DNA from: CAZUDO01 sp964618895
Lineage (GTDB): Bacteria; Desulfobacterota; Binatia; DP-6
Assembly: GCA_964618895.1 (NCBI GenBank)
Contig: CAZUDO010000063.1
Location: 1-64,000 of the forward strand
Length of the DNA: 64,000 bases
Reading direction: 5' to 3'
Shown: piece after piece, positions 1-8,012 of the stretch
Numbering within the stretch: the stretch's first letter is position 1
How the letters are laid out: the number at the start of each line of letters is the position of its first letter
Position numbers and translations under genes: made by a program
The notes under the pieces: generated by a model
Told to the model about the DNA's origin: nothing
The model's database searches: none
What the model saw: the letters and a program-made list of their open reading frames with translations, nothing else

Positions 1-428
1 TCCTCGACTTCGGCCGCGGCGTCTGGCCCTACCGCACGGTCTGGAACTGGGCGGCCGCGTCCGGCCGCCAGGGCGAGCACGTCATCGGCCTCAACCTGGG
101 CGGCCGGTGGACCGACGGCACCGGCATGACCGAGAACGCGCTCTGCATCGACGGCCGGCTGCACAAGATCGGCGAGGAGCTGGTGTGGACGTACGACCGC
201 AGCAACTTCCGCCGCCCGTGGCGCATCCAAGCGCCGGAGAGCGGGCGCGTCGATCTCGCGTTCGTGCCGATGCTGGTTGAGCACGAGCAGACGGAGCTGG
301 TCGTCTTCGGCACCGACCTCCACTGGGCGCTCGGCCGCTTCCACGGCACGGTGGTGACCGACGATGGCGAGCGCATCGCGCTCGACGGGCTCCTCGGGTG
401 GGCGGAGGAGCATCGGGCGCGGTGGTAG
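1..428 (+). CDS. DUF2804 family protein, C-terminal part (5' end outside window)
   Basis: The reading frame is open from the first bases of the window, so the start lies outside it. About 141 residues are visible. Motifs typical of DUF2804 are present: GRGVWPYRTVWNW, then GLNLGGRWTDGTGMTEN, then a DG.L.KI strand and WRI..PESGRVDL. The family has no established biochemical role; its fold is thought to be a lipocalin-like beta barrel related to AttH/hydroxyneurosporene-synthase-like proteins. The gene ends with TAG at 426-428 and is followed by a convergent PIN-toxin gene, so it is not in an operon with its right neighbour. Family call firm, function unknown. Confidence 0.8.
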   Translation, partial: LDFGRGVWPYRTVWNWAAASGRQGEHVIGLNLGGRWTDGTGMTENALCIDGRLHKIGEELVWTYDRSNFRRPWRIQAPESGRVDLAFVPMLVEHEQTELVVFGTDLHWALGRFHGTVVTDDGERIALDGLLGWAEEHRARW

Positions 429-449
429 CTCGGCGGCCGCGGCCCGGAC

Positions 450-908
450 TCAGCGCGGCAGTCGTTCCTGGCGTAGGTCCGGAACACGCACAAACTCCGG
501 ATTCGTGTGCACCAGGGTCGCCCCGCGAACCCGCGCGGTCGCCGCGATCCATGCGTCCGCAACCGACAGGCCCCCGCGTGCCTTGATCCGTGCGGCCTCG
601 GAGAGCACCCCCGGCTCGCAGGAAACCCATTCGCAGCCGGTCGCATCGAGCAGGCGGATCGCTGCGGCAGCCGCGTCGGCATCCTCTTCTGCCGTCACCC
701 GGTAGAGAATCTCCATTCGGGTCATGAACGAGAGCAGGACACTGCCCGGCGCGTCTGTCGCGGCGCGTAGCAAGCTCTCCACCCGTGTCGCACCCGGCTC
801 GTCCCCCCGCAGCGCCAGGACGGCCGACGTGTCGAGGACGAAACGCCGCACAGGTGCGTCACGTCCGGCACGCGGGCCGCGAGATCCGCGTGACGATCCG
901 CCCGGCAT
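450..908 (-). CDS. PIN-domain ribonuclease toxin (VapC-like)
   Basis: PIN toxins are Mg-dependent RNases that cut tRNA or mRNA when their antitoxin is lost. The N-terminal acidic motif FVLDTSAVLAL, the second acid in RMEILYR, the third in GLSVADAWIAATA and the terminal HTNPEF region are all visible. In HTNPEF the usual late aspartate is replaced by N/E, a variation seen in some families. The listed ATG directly follows the stop of the upstream AbrB-type gene (TAG then ATG). A GTG at 851 would give a more typical 133-residue PIN protein, because the first 19 residues look like filler. With its neighbour it forms a type II toxin-antitoxin operon. Confidence 0.85.
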   Translation of the reverse strand: MPGGSSRGSRGPRAGRDAPVRRFVLDTSAVLALRGDEPGATRVESLLRAATDAPGSVLLSFMTRMEILYRVTAEEDADAAAAAIRLLDATGCEWVSCEPGVLSEAARIKARGGLSVADAWIAATARVRGATLVHTNPEFVRVPDLRQERLPR

Positions 909-1139
909 CTAGTGCCGCTCGCGCCGACGATCGCGCGTGCGGTCTGCCAGCAGGCGCGCGACCGCCCCCGGCTTTCCAGAGCCTCGCAGCGCGGCAACCG
1001 GGTCGCTGGGGATGGGAATCACGCGCGCCGTGTTGCCTTCGACCTCCCACTCCACGACCGAGCGGGGCCGGATACCCAGACGCCGTCGGACGGCGGACGG
1101 GATGGACACCTGTCCCCGGTCCGTGACCCGTGTACGCAT
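909..1139 (-). CDS. AbrB/MazE-type antitoxin
   Basis: A 76-residue protein with the swapped-hairpin DNA-binding signature of the SpoVT/AbrB fold: RVTDRGQVSIPSAVRRRLGI followed by an acidic EWEVEG strand. Its C-terminal half is basic and would wrap the toxin. Antitoxins of this class neutralise the PIN toxin and repress their own operon. It is the first gene of the pair, and its stop abuts the toxin ATG, suggesting coupled translation. An inverted repeat about 60 bases upstream (1195-1213) is a candidate operator. Confidence 0.85.
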   Translation of the reverse strand: MRTRVTDRGQVSIPSAVRRRLGIRPRSVVEWEVEGNTARVIPIPSDPVAALRGSGKPGAVARLLADRTRDRRRERH

Positions 1140-1194
1140 GATGAGCTCGTATCAGCATGAGGGGACGGTCGCAATACAGTGACACGTGGGACAT

Positions 1195-1213
1195 GACATA
1201 GGGGGAGTATGTC
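1195..1213. promoter_or_regulatory. Inverted repeat upstream of AbrB/PIN operon
   Basis: GACATA at 1195-1200 and its reverse complement TATGTC at 1208-1213 are separated by seven bases. The repeat sits upstream of the minus-strand antitoxin start at 1139. AbrB-type antitoxins usually bind such palindromes to repress their own operon, so this is a plausible operator. Binding is not shown. Confidence 0.3.
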
Positions 1214-1395
1214 GTACCGTCTGGCGTGGGTGTAAACGTCGTCAGCTCGCGAACGGCAAATTCGGACGCGAGCGATGCGGTGGGGTGAGCTAGGGCGCGA
1301 CCGGCAAGCCTCCGGCGTGAGCGGACGGTAGGTGCTGGCTCGCGACGGATCAACCTGACGCGCCGCGCCATGTCCGAATCCGTCCCGATTCATGA
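1214..1395. other. No gene seen between TA operon and ATPase relic
   Basis: This belongs to the roughly 420-base interval (1140-1560) between the two toxin-antitoxin operons. No frame here gives a recognisable protein. The only other contents of the interval are the palindrome at 1195-1213 and the 39-codon relic at 1396-1515. Confidence 0.4.
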
Positions 1396-1515
1396 CGGAG
1401 TGACCGTTTCCATCGCTTGCTGCAGAAGGCCGTCGACCTCTACCGCGCCATCGGCGCCACCGACCGCGCCGAGCGACTCGGCCGAGAGTTGCTTGTCACC
1501 AGCCGCTCCGCATGA
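1396..1515 (+). pseudogene. Relic: C-terminal TPR tail of an ATPase/regulator
   Basis: A 39-codon open stretch ending in TGA reads RFHRLLQKAVDLYRAIG, then ATDRAERLGRELL. This is the usual last TPR-like helix pair (LYRAIGATDRAERLGREL) of large AAA-ATPase/TPR regulators. Nothing upstream continues the protein, and a stop closes the frame just before. I read it as the surviving 3' end of a deleted gene. A larger relic of a related regulator type lies 900 bases downstream. Confidence 0.4.
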
Positions 1516-1560
1516 CGGACGCGCCCGGCACGTCGCGCATCTGAGTGTTGATCGCCAGCG

Positions 1561-1998
1561 TCACATGCCCAGCACGTCATCGGTGCCAATCCGCTTCGTT
1601 CTAAGCCAGCGGTCGATGATCGCAAAGTCTCGCTCGTTGTCCGTCACAATGTGGGCGCCAATCCGCCGCGCGGCGATCGCGATCAGGAGGTCGTGGAGCA
1701 GCCGCTTGGAGCGAAGGTGCGGAGCATCGTCCCACAGCGCCGACTGCCAGGTCGCGGCCCGACGCCAATCGTCGTGGCTCGGATGCACCGTTCGCCCAAC
1801 GCGTTCGAGTCGTCGCACGAGCACATCCACGAGCGCTCGTCCCGCGGGGCCTCGCGCCCCCTGCGTCAGCTCCGCCCGCACTACGGACGACAAGTACATC
1901 GTCGGGGCGAGCCTTCGGAGGCCCGACTCTGCCGCCCGGGCGAAGCCAACGTCGAGCAGGACGCGCATATACGCGGAAGTATCGAAGAGGAACGGCAC
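1561..1998 (-). CDS. VapC-type PIN-domain toxin
   Basis: A 145-residue PIN ribonuclease. Visible active-site segments are FLFDTSAYMRVL at the N-terminus, VRAELTQGA with the second acid, LLHDLLIAIAARRIGAHIV and the final TDNERDF. The length is normal for VapC. It starts two bases after the stop of the upstream VapB-like gene and so is co-transcribed with it. Toxins of this type cleave tRNA or rRNA; the target cannot be read from sequence. Confidence 0.85.
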   Translation of the reverse strand: MPFLFDTSAYMRVLLDVGFARAAESGLRRLAPTMYLSSVVRAELTQGARGPAGRALVDVLVRRLERVGRTVHPSHDDWRRAATWQSALWDDAPHLRSKRLLHDLLIAIAARRIGAHIVTDNERDFAIIDRWLRTKRIGTDDVLGM

Positions 1999-2000
1999 TC

Positions 2001-2222
2001 CTATGCGCGCCGTCGTGAAGCCCGATCCATGACCACGGACCGAAACAACCCTTTCCCCTTACCTGCTACTGCCAGCATGTCGTCGACCATCTCTTGGCCC
2101 TGTATCACCCAGTCGAGGGCCGCGTGGATCGTCGCCGTATCAGTCGGTTGCGCCAGAATGCGCCGCACGCGCTTGAGTCGGGCTCCATCGAGGTTGAGGG
2201 TCTTCTTGCGGACGGCGTCCAT
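2001..2222 (-). CDS. VapB-like antitoxin
   Basis: A 73-residue protein starting MDAVRKKTLNLDGARLKRVRRIL, the N-terminal DNA-binding segment of VapB antitoxins whose toxin is a PIN protein. I use the ATG at 2222 because upstream in-frame ATGs (2264, 2234) add residues unlike the family and would run across the palindrome at 2232-2243. It ends two bases before the VapC gene. It should bind and block the toxin and repress the operon. Confidence 0.7.
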   Translation of the reverse strand: MDAVRKKTLNLDGARLKRVRRILAQPTDTATIHAALDWVIQGQEMVDDMLAVAGKGKGLFRSVVMDRASRRRA

Positions 2223-2231
2223 ACGTGAAGG

Positions 2232-2243
2232 CATACCAGTATG
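2232..2243. promoter_or_regulatory. Palindrome before vapB (candidate operator)
   Basis: CATAC at 2232-2236 and GTATG at 2239-2243 form a perfect 5-2-5 inverted repeat ten bases upstream of the vapB start. Position and size suit autoregulation by the VapB/VapC complex. This rests on sequence symmetry only. Confidence 0.35.
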
Positions 2244-2400
2244 GATGCATGCCGGCAAGGACATCGCCCCGCGGCGATCACGCCGCTGCGCGTGCGCGCG
2301 GCTCCCTGCCGAACGGCGAGGGCATGGACTACACGCCGCGTGACGGCGGGGTCCGGCGCCTCGGTGTGCCGCCGAACGAGCTGACGCCGAGCGCCTCGGC

Positions 2401-4169
2401 CGGGAACTCCGATCCAGCGATGCCCTCGTCGCCCGCGCCGACGGCGTGCCGCTCTACGTCGAGGAGCTGACCAAGGCGGTGATGGAGCCCGGAGCGGCGC
2501 ACGGCGTGGAGGCCATTCCGACCAGCCTCGCCTACTCCCTGATGGCGCGGCTCGACCGGCTCTCGACGGCGAAGGAGGTAGCGCAGCGGGCGGCGGTGAC
2601 GGGATTTCGGGTATCCGCTGCTGGCGGCGATGGGGGGCATGGACGAGGCCGTGCTCCGCCACGGGCTCGGGCGCCTGGTCGACGCGGAGATCCTCTTCGC
2701 GCGCGGGGAGCCGCCCGCGGCCACGTACACCTTCAAGCACGCGCTGATCCAGGAGACGGCGTACCAGTCGTTGCTCAAGCGCACGCGCCAGCCGCTGCAC
2801 GCGCGCGTCGCCCAGGTGCTGGAGGAACGCTTCCCCGAGCGCGTCGCGGCCGAGCCCGAGGTGGTCGCGCGGCACTACGACCAAGCGGGGTTGGCCGCGC
2901 AAGCGATCGCACACTACCAGCGGGCGAGCGGGCGACGCGGCGGTCGGCGTACGAGGAGGCCATCGGCCATCTGCGGCGCGCCCTCGATCTCGTCGGGACG
3001 CTGCCGGAGACGCGCGAGCGCCATCAGATGGAGCTCGGGTTGCAGATGGCGATCGGGGCGCCGCTCGCCGCGGCCCGGGGGTGGTCGCATCCAGAGAACG
3101 TGCAGACCTACGAACGTGCGCGCGAGCTGGCGTCCCAGATCGGCGAGTCACCCGAGCTGCCCCGCGTGCTCGTGGAAGTGGCGGCCGCCCACCTCACGAA
3201 GGGTGACCTCGCGACCACGGCCGCCGTCGCGCAGCAGGCTTTGGCAGTAGCCGAGCGCAGGGGAGACGCGTTCGACCTCCTCTCGGCTCACGACATAGTC
3301 GGCATGCCGTTGCTCTACCAGGGCCACGTTTCGCGGGCGCTGCACCATTTCGAGCAGAGCATCCGATTGTACAATCCCAGCGCGCACAGGATGACCATCG
3401 ATCGTAACGTCTTCGCCCACTCGCATGCGGCCGAGTGTCACGTGTCCCGTGGCCATCCCGACCGGGCGCTGGCTGCGAGCGAGGCGGCGGTAGCGTTGGC
3501 GAAGCGCGTGGAGCATCCGCTCACCTTGGCGCACGCGCTCACCATGGCCGGGGGTGTCCACGTCGATCGCGGCGAGTTCGATCGGGGGCGGGAACGCGCC
3601 GAAGAAGTCGTGGGCCTCGCCGAGCAGCTCGGGTTTCCGGTATACCTGGAAATGGGAAGGCTTGTGCGAGGTTGGGCGCGAGTCGAATTGGGAGAGGCCG
3701 AGGCGGGCCTCGCGGAGATGCAGCAGGCGCTTCTCGAGCTGGCTGCGATCGGGAGCGGGGGCGGAGCAACTGGGATCCTCTGCATTCTCGCCCAGGGCCT
3801 CCGGAAGGTTGGGCGCCACGACGAGGCCCTGGGCACTCTCGGAGCCGGCATCGCGCAAGGCGAGCAACAGGGAGAGCACCACTACGACGCCGAGCTCCAC
3901 CGGCTGCGGGCCGAGATTCTCCTCGACAGGGACGGCACTGCGGTCGAGGAGGCGGAGGCGCTCTTCGGCCAGTCCCTGGAGATCGCCCGGCGGCAGGAGG
4001 CCAAGACGTTCGAGCTGCGCGCCGCCCCACCAGCCTGGCGCGGCTCTGGCAGCGCCAGGGCAAGCGCGCCGCCGCCCGCGCCCTCCTCGCCCCGCTCTAC
4101 GCCTGGTTCACCGAAGGCTTCACCACGCGCGATCTCAAAGACGCCAAGGCGCTGTTGGCGCAGATGTAG
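2401..4169 (+). pseudogene. Broken AAA-ATPase/TPR regulator (cyclase-associated type)
   Basis: The protein can be followed only by changing frame three times (near 2600, 2935 and 4020). It starts mid-protein at LVARADGVPLYVEELTKAV, the segment after the ATPase core in proteins that join a class III adenylate cyclase, an AAA ATPase and TPR repeats. It then reads FGYPLLAAMGGMDEAVLRHG, YTFKHALIQETAYQSLLKR, many TPR-like repeats, and the closing motif LLAPLYAWFTEGFTTRDLK. The cyclase and P-loop parts are missing. Frameshifts plus the missing 5' half mark it as dead. Sequencing error could explain a single shift but not the lost N-terminus. Confidence 0.75.
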
Positions 4170-4353
4170 GCGCGTCCGCCTGCGCGACCTGCGATAGAGA
4201 TACGCCACACGGCGGCTTTCGCCACGGAGCTCAGCCGCAGCACTTCCGCTCGCGCGAGGTCAACTCGAGGCCGGCCGCCCCGGATGCGACGAGACGCCCT
4301 CGTTGAGACCTCGAAGATGGGGGCGCCACCGTGTATACGGTGGCCCCGCCAGT

Positions 4354-4499
4354 TGAGGCTCACGAGAGGGCTGCTCGACCACCAGGGCCACCGCGACGCG
4401 GCGCGCACGCTGCTCGCCGAGATCTACGGCTGGTTCACCGAGGGCGTCGACACGCGCGACCTGCAGGACGCCAAGGCGCTGCTCGACGACCTGGCGTAG
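4354..4499 (+). pseudogene. Second copy of the ATPase/TPR C-terminal tail
   Basis: This stretch ends RDAARTLLAEIYGWFTEGVDT then RDLQDAKALLDDLA and a stop. It closely resembles the end of the broken gene that stops at 4169 (ALLAPLYAWFTEGFTTRDLKDAKALLAQM). No upstream part of the protein remains; the 184 bases before it match nothing. It is best explained as the leftover 3' end of a neighbouring paralogue. Confidence 0.6.
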
Positions 4500-4559
4500 A
4501 CGGTCGTCTTCCAACTGGCTCTCCCGCATACGCACGGGCTCCGCGCCCCAACCGCCCCC

Positions 4560-5285
4560 TCAGCTCGCCACCGCCCCCGCCAGCACGATCGGCCCCGTCG
4601 GCGCCGTCGACCCGCCCTCGGGCTCGATCGACACCGCGAACGCCGTGACCTCGCCGGGTCGCGGCACCGTGTCCGCGCGCGCCGCCACCGACGGCTCTGC
4701 GCCGCCGGGGAAGAGTCCCGCCGGCTCCGGCGGACGGTCGCCGCGGATGGCCCACAGCTCGTAGACCTTGCCGGCGGGCGCGGGGCCGAAGCCGGCGAGC
4801 ACCACGGCGGTCTCGCCGCTGGCGGCGTCCACCAGGACACGGCCGCTGCCGCGCCCCTCGGCCGTCGGTGCCAGCGCTGCGGTGATCGTCCGCGGCCCGG
4901 AGAGGACGCGGACCACGTGCGCCTGCACTGCCAGCGCTTCGCGCAGGCCGGCGAGCGTGCGCTGCTGCTCCTCCAGGCGGACCACCAGTTGCTGACTCTG
5001 CTCCATCAGCGCGGCCAGCTCGGTTTCGCGGGTGCCCCCGCGCGTCACCTCGCGCGCCAGGAGCCCGCCCATGGCGAGCGCCACCGTCGCGGCGAGCGCG
5101 CCCGTGAGCCGCCAGCGCCGGACCGCGCCGCTACGGGCCCGCGCCGCGGCGTCGCGCCGCGCCTGCAGCAGGAGACGCGCGCGCAGCCCCGGCCGGGGCG
5201 ACGTGGCGTACGCCTCGGCCAGCGCTTCCAGGGCCGCATCGTCGAGCGCACGCTCGTCGACGCCGATGGTCACGTCCTCACGCAC
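4560..5285 (-). CDS. RskA-type membrane anti-sigma factor
   Basis: The N-terminal cytoplasmic segment is followed by one transmembrane helix (LTGALAATVALAMGGLL), a short coiled coil (ELAALMEQSQQLVVRLEEQQ) and a C-terminal RskA domain with YELWAIRGDRPPEPAGLF and EVTAFAVSIEPEGGS. RskA-type proteins hold an ECF sigma factor at the membrane until regulated proteolysis releases it. I place the start at GTG 5285, which overlaps the sigma-factor stop (GTGCGTGA). A GTG at 5273 is an alternative. It is the last gene of a six-gene operon and should control the sigma factor just upstream. Confidence 0.85.
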   Translation of the reverse strand: MREDVTIGVDERALDDAALEALAEAYATSPRPGLRARLLLQARRDAAARARSGAVRRWRLTGALAATVALAMGGLLAREVTRGGTRETELAALMEQSQQLVVRLEEQQRTLAGLREALAVQAHVVRVLSGPRTITAALAPTAEGRGSGRVLVDAASGETAVVLAGFGPAPAGKVYELWAIRGDRPPEPAGLFPGGAEPSVAARADTVPRPGEVTAFAVSIEPEGGSTAPTGPIVLAGAVAS

Positions 5286-5877
5286 GCGGGTCCTCTCCGG
5301 CGAACCACGCCCGCAAGCGCAGCACGCCGTCGCGAATTCTCGTCTTGACCGTCCCCAATGGCATCTGTTCCCGGGCCGCGATCTCGCTGTGCGACAGCCC
5401 CTCGAAGTACGCAATCTCGACCGCACGGCGCTGTTCGAGCGGCAGGGTCTCCAGCCCCTCCCGTACCCGCGCTGCGCGTCTCCTCTGGTCTACGGCGTCG
5501 TCGGGGGCCTCGGATGCGACCGCCGCGCTCACGTCCGTGGTGACAGTGGTTTCCGCCCGCCGGCGCGCGCCGCGCGCCCGCTGCTGGTCGAGGGTCACGT
5601 TGCGCACGATGCGGAGGAACCACGGCCGCACCGCGCCGCGGGCGGCGTCGTACCGGTCGGCGCGGTTCCACACCCGCAGGAACGCCTCCTGGACTGCGTC
5701 CTCGGCCGCCCCCGGGTCGCCGGCGATGCGGAGTGCCAGACCGTAGGCGAGCGCACCCAGGCGATCGTACAAGGCCGCGAGCGCCCCTTCGTCACCACCC
5801 GCGACGCGCGCCAGAAGCGCCGTCTCCGACTCCGCGCCCGCGACGCGCACCAGAAGCGCCGTCTCCGACTCCGCCAT
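5278..5877 (-). CDS. ECF sigma factor (SigK/RpoE-like)
   Basis: A 199-residue group 4 sigma factor. Region 2 is clear (ALAALYDRLGALAYGLALRI, then GAAEDAVQEAFLRVWNRADRYD), as is region 4 (LPLEQRRAVEIAYFEGLSHSEIA, then PLGTVKTRIRDGVLRLR). It directs RNA polymerase to a small regulon, likely including its own operon. It starts 12 bases after the upstream transporter gene and overlaps the anti-sigma gene. The N-terminus carries a 13-residue tandem duplication (ESETALLVRVAGA, then ESETALLARVAGG) that region 2 does not need. The true start could be either copy. Confidence 0.9.
   Translation of the reverse strand: MAESETALLVRVAGAESETALLARVAGGDEGALAALYDRLGALAYGLALRIAGDPGAAEDAVQEAFLRVWNRADRYDAARGAVRPWFLRIVRNVTLDQQRARGARRRAETTVTTDVSAAVASEAPDDAVDQRRRAARVREGLETLPLEQRRAVEIAYFEGLSHSEIAAREQMPLGTVKTRIRDGVLRLRAWFAGEDPRA
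5798..5875. repeat. 39-bp tandem repeat in sigma-factor 5' end
   Basis: Two copies, 5798-5836 and 5837-5875, differ at two positions. They encode the duplicated 13-residue block at the N-terminus of the ECF sigma factor. The unit is a multiple of three, so the frame is kept. The near identity points to a recent slippage or duplication. Confidence 0.85.
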
Positions 5878-5889
5878 CCCGGAGGCGAC

Positions 5890-6609
5890 CTACAGGACGG
5901 CGGCCTGCACCGTGATCTCCCACGCCAGCAGCACACCGACCACGACGCTCGCCACCGCCGCACAGGCGCGCACCGCCCCGTCGGCGCGCGTGAAGCGCTC
6001 GCCGATGAGCGCCAGCGGTGCTCCCAGAAGCACGCTCATGAGCGCCATGCCGCCGATGGAGCCGAGGCCGAACAGCGCCACGTAGGCGAGCGCCAGGGTG
6101 GGCGACGGAATGCTCGCCGCCACCACCAGCATGAGCCCGGCGCTGCCCGCAAGGCCGTGCACCAGGCCGATCAGAAACGGCCGGCGCACGTGGTGGTGCC
6201 CGGTCGCCTCGTGCCGGCGGCCCGGGACGTGCACGTGCGGATGGACGTGCAGCCGCCCGCCGTGATCGTGCGTGTGGTAGTGCACCTGGCCGCCCCGCCA
6301 CAGCGACCACAGCAGGTTGGTGCCGAGCCCGATCAGCATGGCCGCCACGCCGAGCTCCAGCGTCAGCGCCACACGCGCCGGAATCTGCGCGTGCAACGCA
6401 ATCATCGCCACGGCCATCAGCAGGAGCGCGGTCGTGTGCCCGAGGCCCCACACCACCCCGACCAGCGACGAGCGCCAGAGCCCGCGCCGCTGACTCAAGA
6501 TGGTCGAGATCGCGGCCAGGTGATCCGCATCGAGCGCGTGCCGGATACCCAGCACGAAGCCGAACCCGAGGAGCGCCAGCGGTGTGGTTGGCATCGTCGT
6601 ACTCTCCAT
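5890..6609 (-). CDS. NicO/UreH-like metal transport membrane protein
   Basis: A 239-residue, six-helix-type membrane protein. Its first helix holds HALDADHLAAI, the nickel/cobalt transporter signature (HAxDADH). A cytosolic or periplasmic loop is very rich in histidine (HYHTHDHGG, HVHPHVHV, HHHVRR), which fits Ni, Co or similar divalent metal binding. Later helices carry GLVHGLAGSAGLML and GLGSIGGMALM. The ATG at 6609 overlaps the stop of the preceding transporter gene (ATGA); a second ATG at 6594 is possible. Direction of transport and metal are not fixed by the sequence. Confidence 0.8.
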   Translation of the reverse strand: MESTTMPTTPLALLGFGFVLGIRHALDADHLAAISTILSQRRGLWRSSLVGVVWGLGHTTALLLMAVAMIALHAQIPARVALTLELGVAAMLIGLGTNLLWSLWRGGQVHYHTHDHGGRLHVHPHVHVPGRRHEATGHHHVRRPFLIGLVHGLAGSAGLMLVVAASIPSPTLALAYVALFGLGSIGGMALMSVLLGAPLALIGERFTRADGAVRACAAVASVVVGVLLAWEITVQAAVL

Positions 6610-8012
6610 CAAACGCCGATTTGTGCAAGCGCCTGCGCCACCATGGCGAGGCCCGCGACCGAGATGACCAGCGCGCTCGCCACCGGCACGTAGCGTGCGA
6701 AACGCCCGTCGAGCGGCAGGCGCTCGAAGAAGCGGCGCGCATAGACGAGCACCAGGCCGATCCCCGTCAGCACCGCCGCCAGGCCCGCGCTGAAGGCGAC
6801 GATCAGGAGCAGGCCGAAGGCGACCCGTCCGAGCGCGATGGCGCCCAGCATCACCACCAGCGCCGACGGGCACGGCAGGAGCCCGCCCGACACCCCGAGC
6901 GCGACCAGGCCCCGCCAGCCGAGCGCCCCCTCGGGCGGCAGATGGGAATGGCCGTGGGGTCCATGGTCGTGTCCGTGGTGATGGTGATGGCCGTCGCCAT
7001 GATCGTGTCCATGGCCCGCGCCCACGGCCCGCAGCCGGGACGACACCAGTGACGCCCCGATCGCCACCACCAGCATGCCGGACACGACGCCGAGCCACGG
7101 GAACAACCGCTCCGGCACCACGTAGTGCGACGCCATCAGGGTCACCAGGCCGAGCGCGTACACGCCGAGCGTGTGGGTGGCCGTGACCACCAGCCCGAGC
7201 ACGAGCGCGTGCCGCGCCGTCCCGCGCGCCCCCACCAGGTAGGCGCCGACGACGGTCTTGCCATGCCCCGGACTGAGTCCGTGCAGGGCGCCCAGCGCCG
7301 CCGCGATGAGCAACGACGTGAGCACCACGCCCGCGCCGAGCGGCTCGCGTGTGGCGACGAGCTGGGTCAGTCGGTCGCTGAAGCGTTCGGCGCCCACGAG
7401 CGCCGCAGCCGGCGAGCGGGCGGGTGCGTCGCTCGCGCTGCCCGTCTCCACCCGGAGGCGCGCCTCGCGCACCTGCGGTGGATTCTGGAGCCGGTCGGCG
7501 GGGTACGCCCGCAGCGCCTGGCTCTGGTCCGTACGCGGCACGGTGGACTCCGCCAGCGCGACGCCCTCGCCACCGTCGGCCACCATCTCCTGCCATCCCG
7601 GCCGTCCGACGTAGTTCCGGTCCTGCAGCACGAGCGCGCCGGCGGCGCGTCCGGCCGCACGGTACGTCAGGTCGATGCGCAGCGTCGGCAGGCCTCCGGC
7701 ACCGGCCACCTGCTCCATGACGCGGGTCACGGGCAGGAGTTCGACGCGCGTCCCGTCGACAGTGAGGACGAGATGGGTCGCCAGCTCGTCTGCAACCTGG
7801 GCGAGGTACGCCTCGCGCCCGCCCGCGGCGTCGACACGGCGCTGCTCCTGGTAGGCGGGTATCTCCGCCATGTCGACTACGTATCGGACGCTGACCGTAT
7901 CCGGCGCAACGCGCAACGCGGCGTAGCGATTGACAGTGAAGTTGCCGAGCGGGTGCGCTTCCACGGCCGCGGGCAACACGAGCAGGCAGAGCGCCAGGAC
8001 GCGGGCGATCAT
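6609..8012 (-). CDS. NicO/RcnA-like nickel/cobalt exporter with periplasmic domain
   Basis: A 467-residue protein. A signal peptide (MIARVLALCLLVLPAAVEA) precedes a periplasmic domain of about 200 residues beginning HPLGNFTVNRYAAL, common in HupE-like and NicO proteins. The membrane part starts near residue 225 with GALHGLSPGHGKTVVGAYLVG, the RcnA/NicO core motif, and has a long His/Asp/Gly loop (HGHDHGDGHHHHHGHDHG) and GGLLPCPSALVVML. It probably moves divalent metal across the inner membrane. It overlaps both neighbours by four bases, so it belongs to the DUF4331 operon. Confidence 0.85.
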   Translation of the reverse strand: MIARVLALCLLVLPAAVEAHPLGNFTVNRYAALRVAPDTVSVRYVVDMAEIPAYQEQRRVDAAGGREAYLAQVADELATHLVLTVDGTRVELLPVTRVMEQVAGAGGLPTLRIDLTYRAAGRAAGALVLQDRNYVGRPGWQEMVADGGEGVALAESTVPRTDQSQALRAYPADRLQNPPQVREARLRVETGSASDAPARSPAAALVGAERFSDRLTQLVATREPLGAGVVLTSLLIAAALGALHGLSPGHGKTVVGAYLVGARGTARHALVLGLVVTATHTLGVYALGLVTLMASHYVVPERLFPWLGVVSGMLVVAIGASLVSSRLRAVGAGHGHDHGDGHHHHHGHDHGPHGHSHLPPEGALGWRGLVALGVSGGLLPCPSALVVMLGAIALGRVAFGLLLIVAFSAGLAAVLTGIGLVLVYARRFFERLPLDGRFARYVPVASALVISVAGLAMVAQALAQIGV

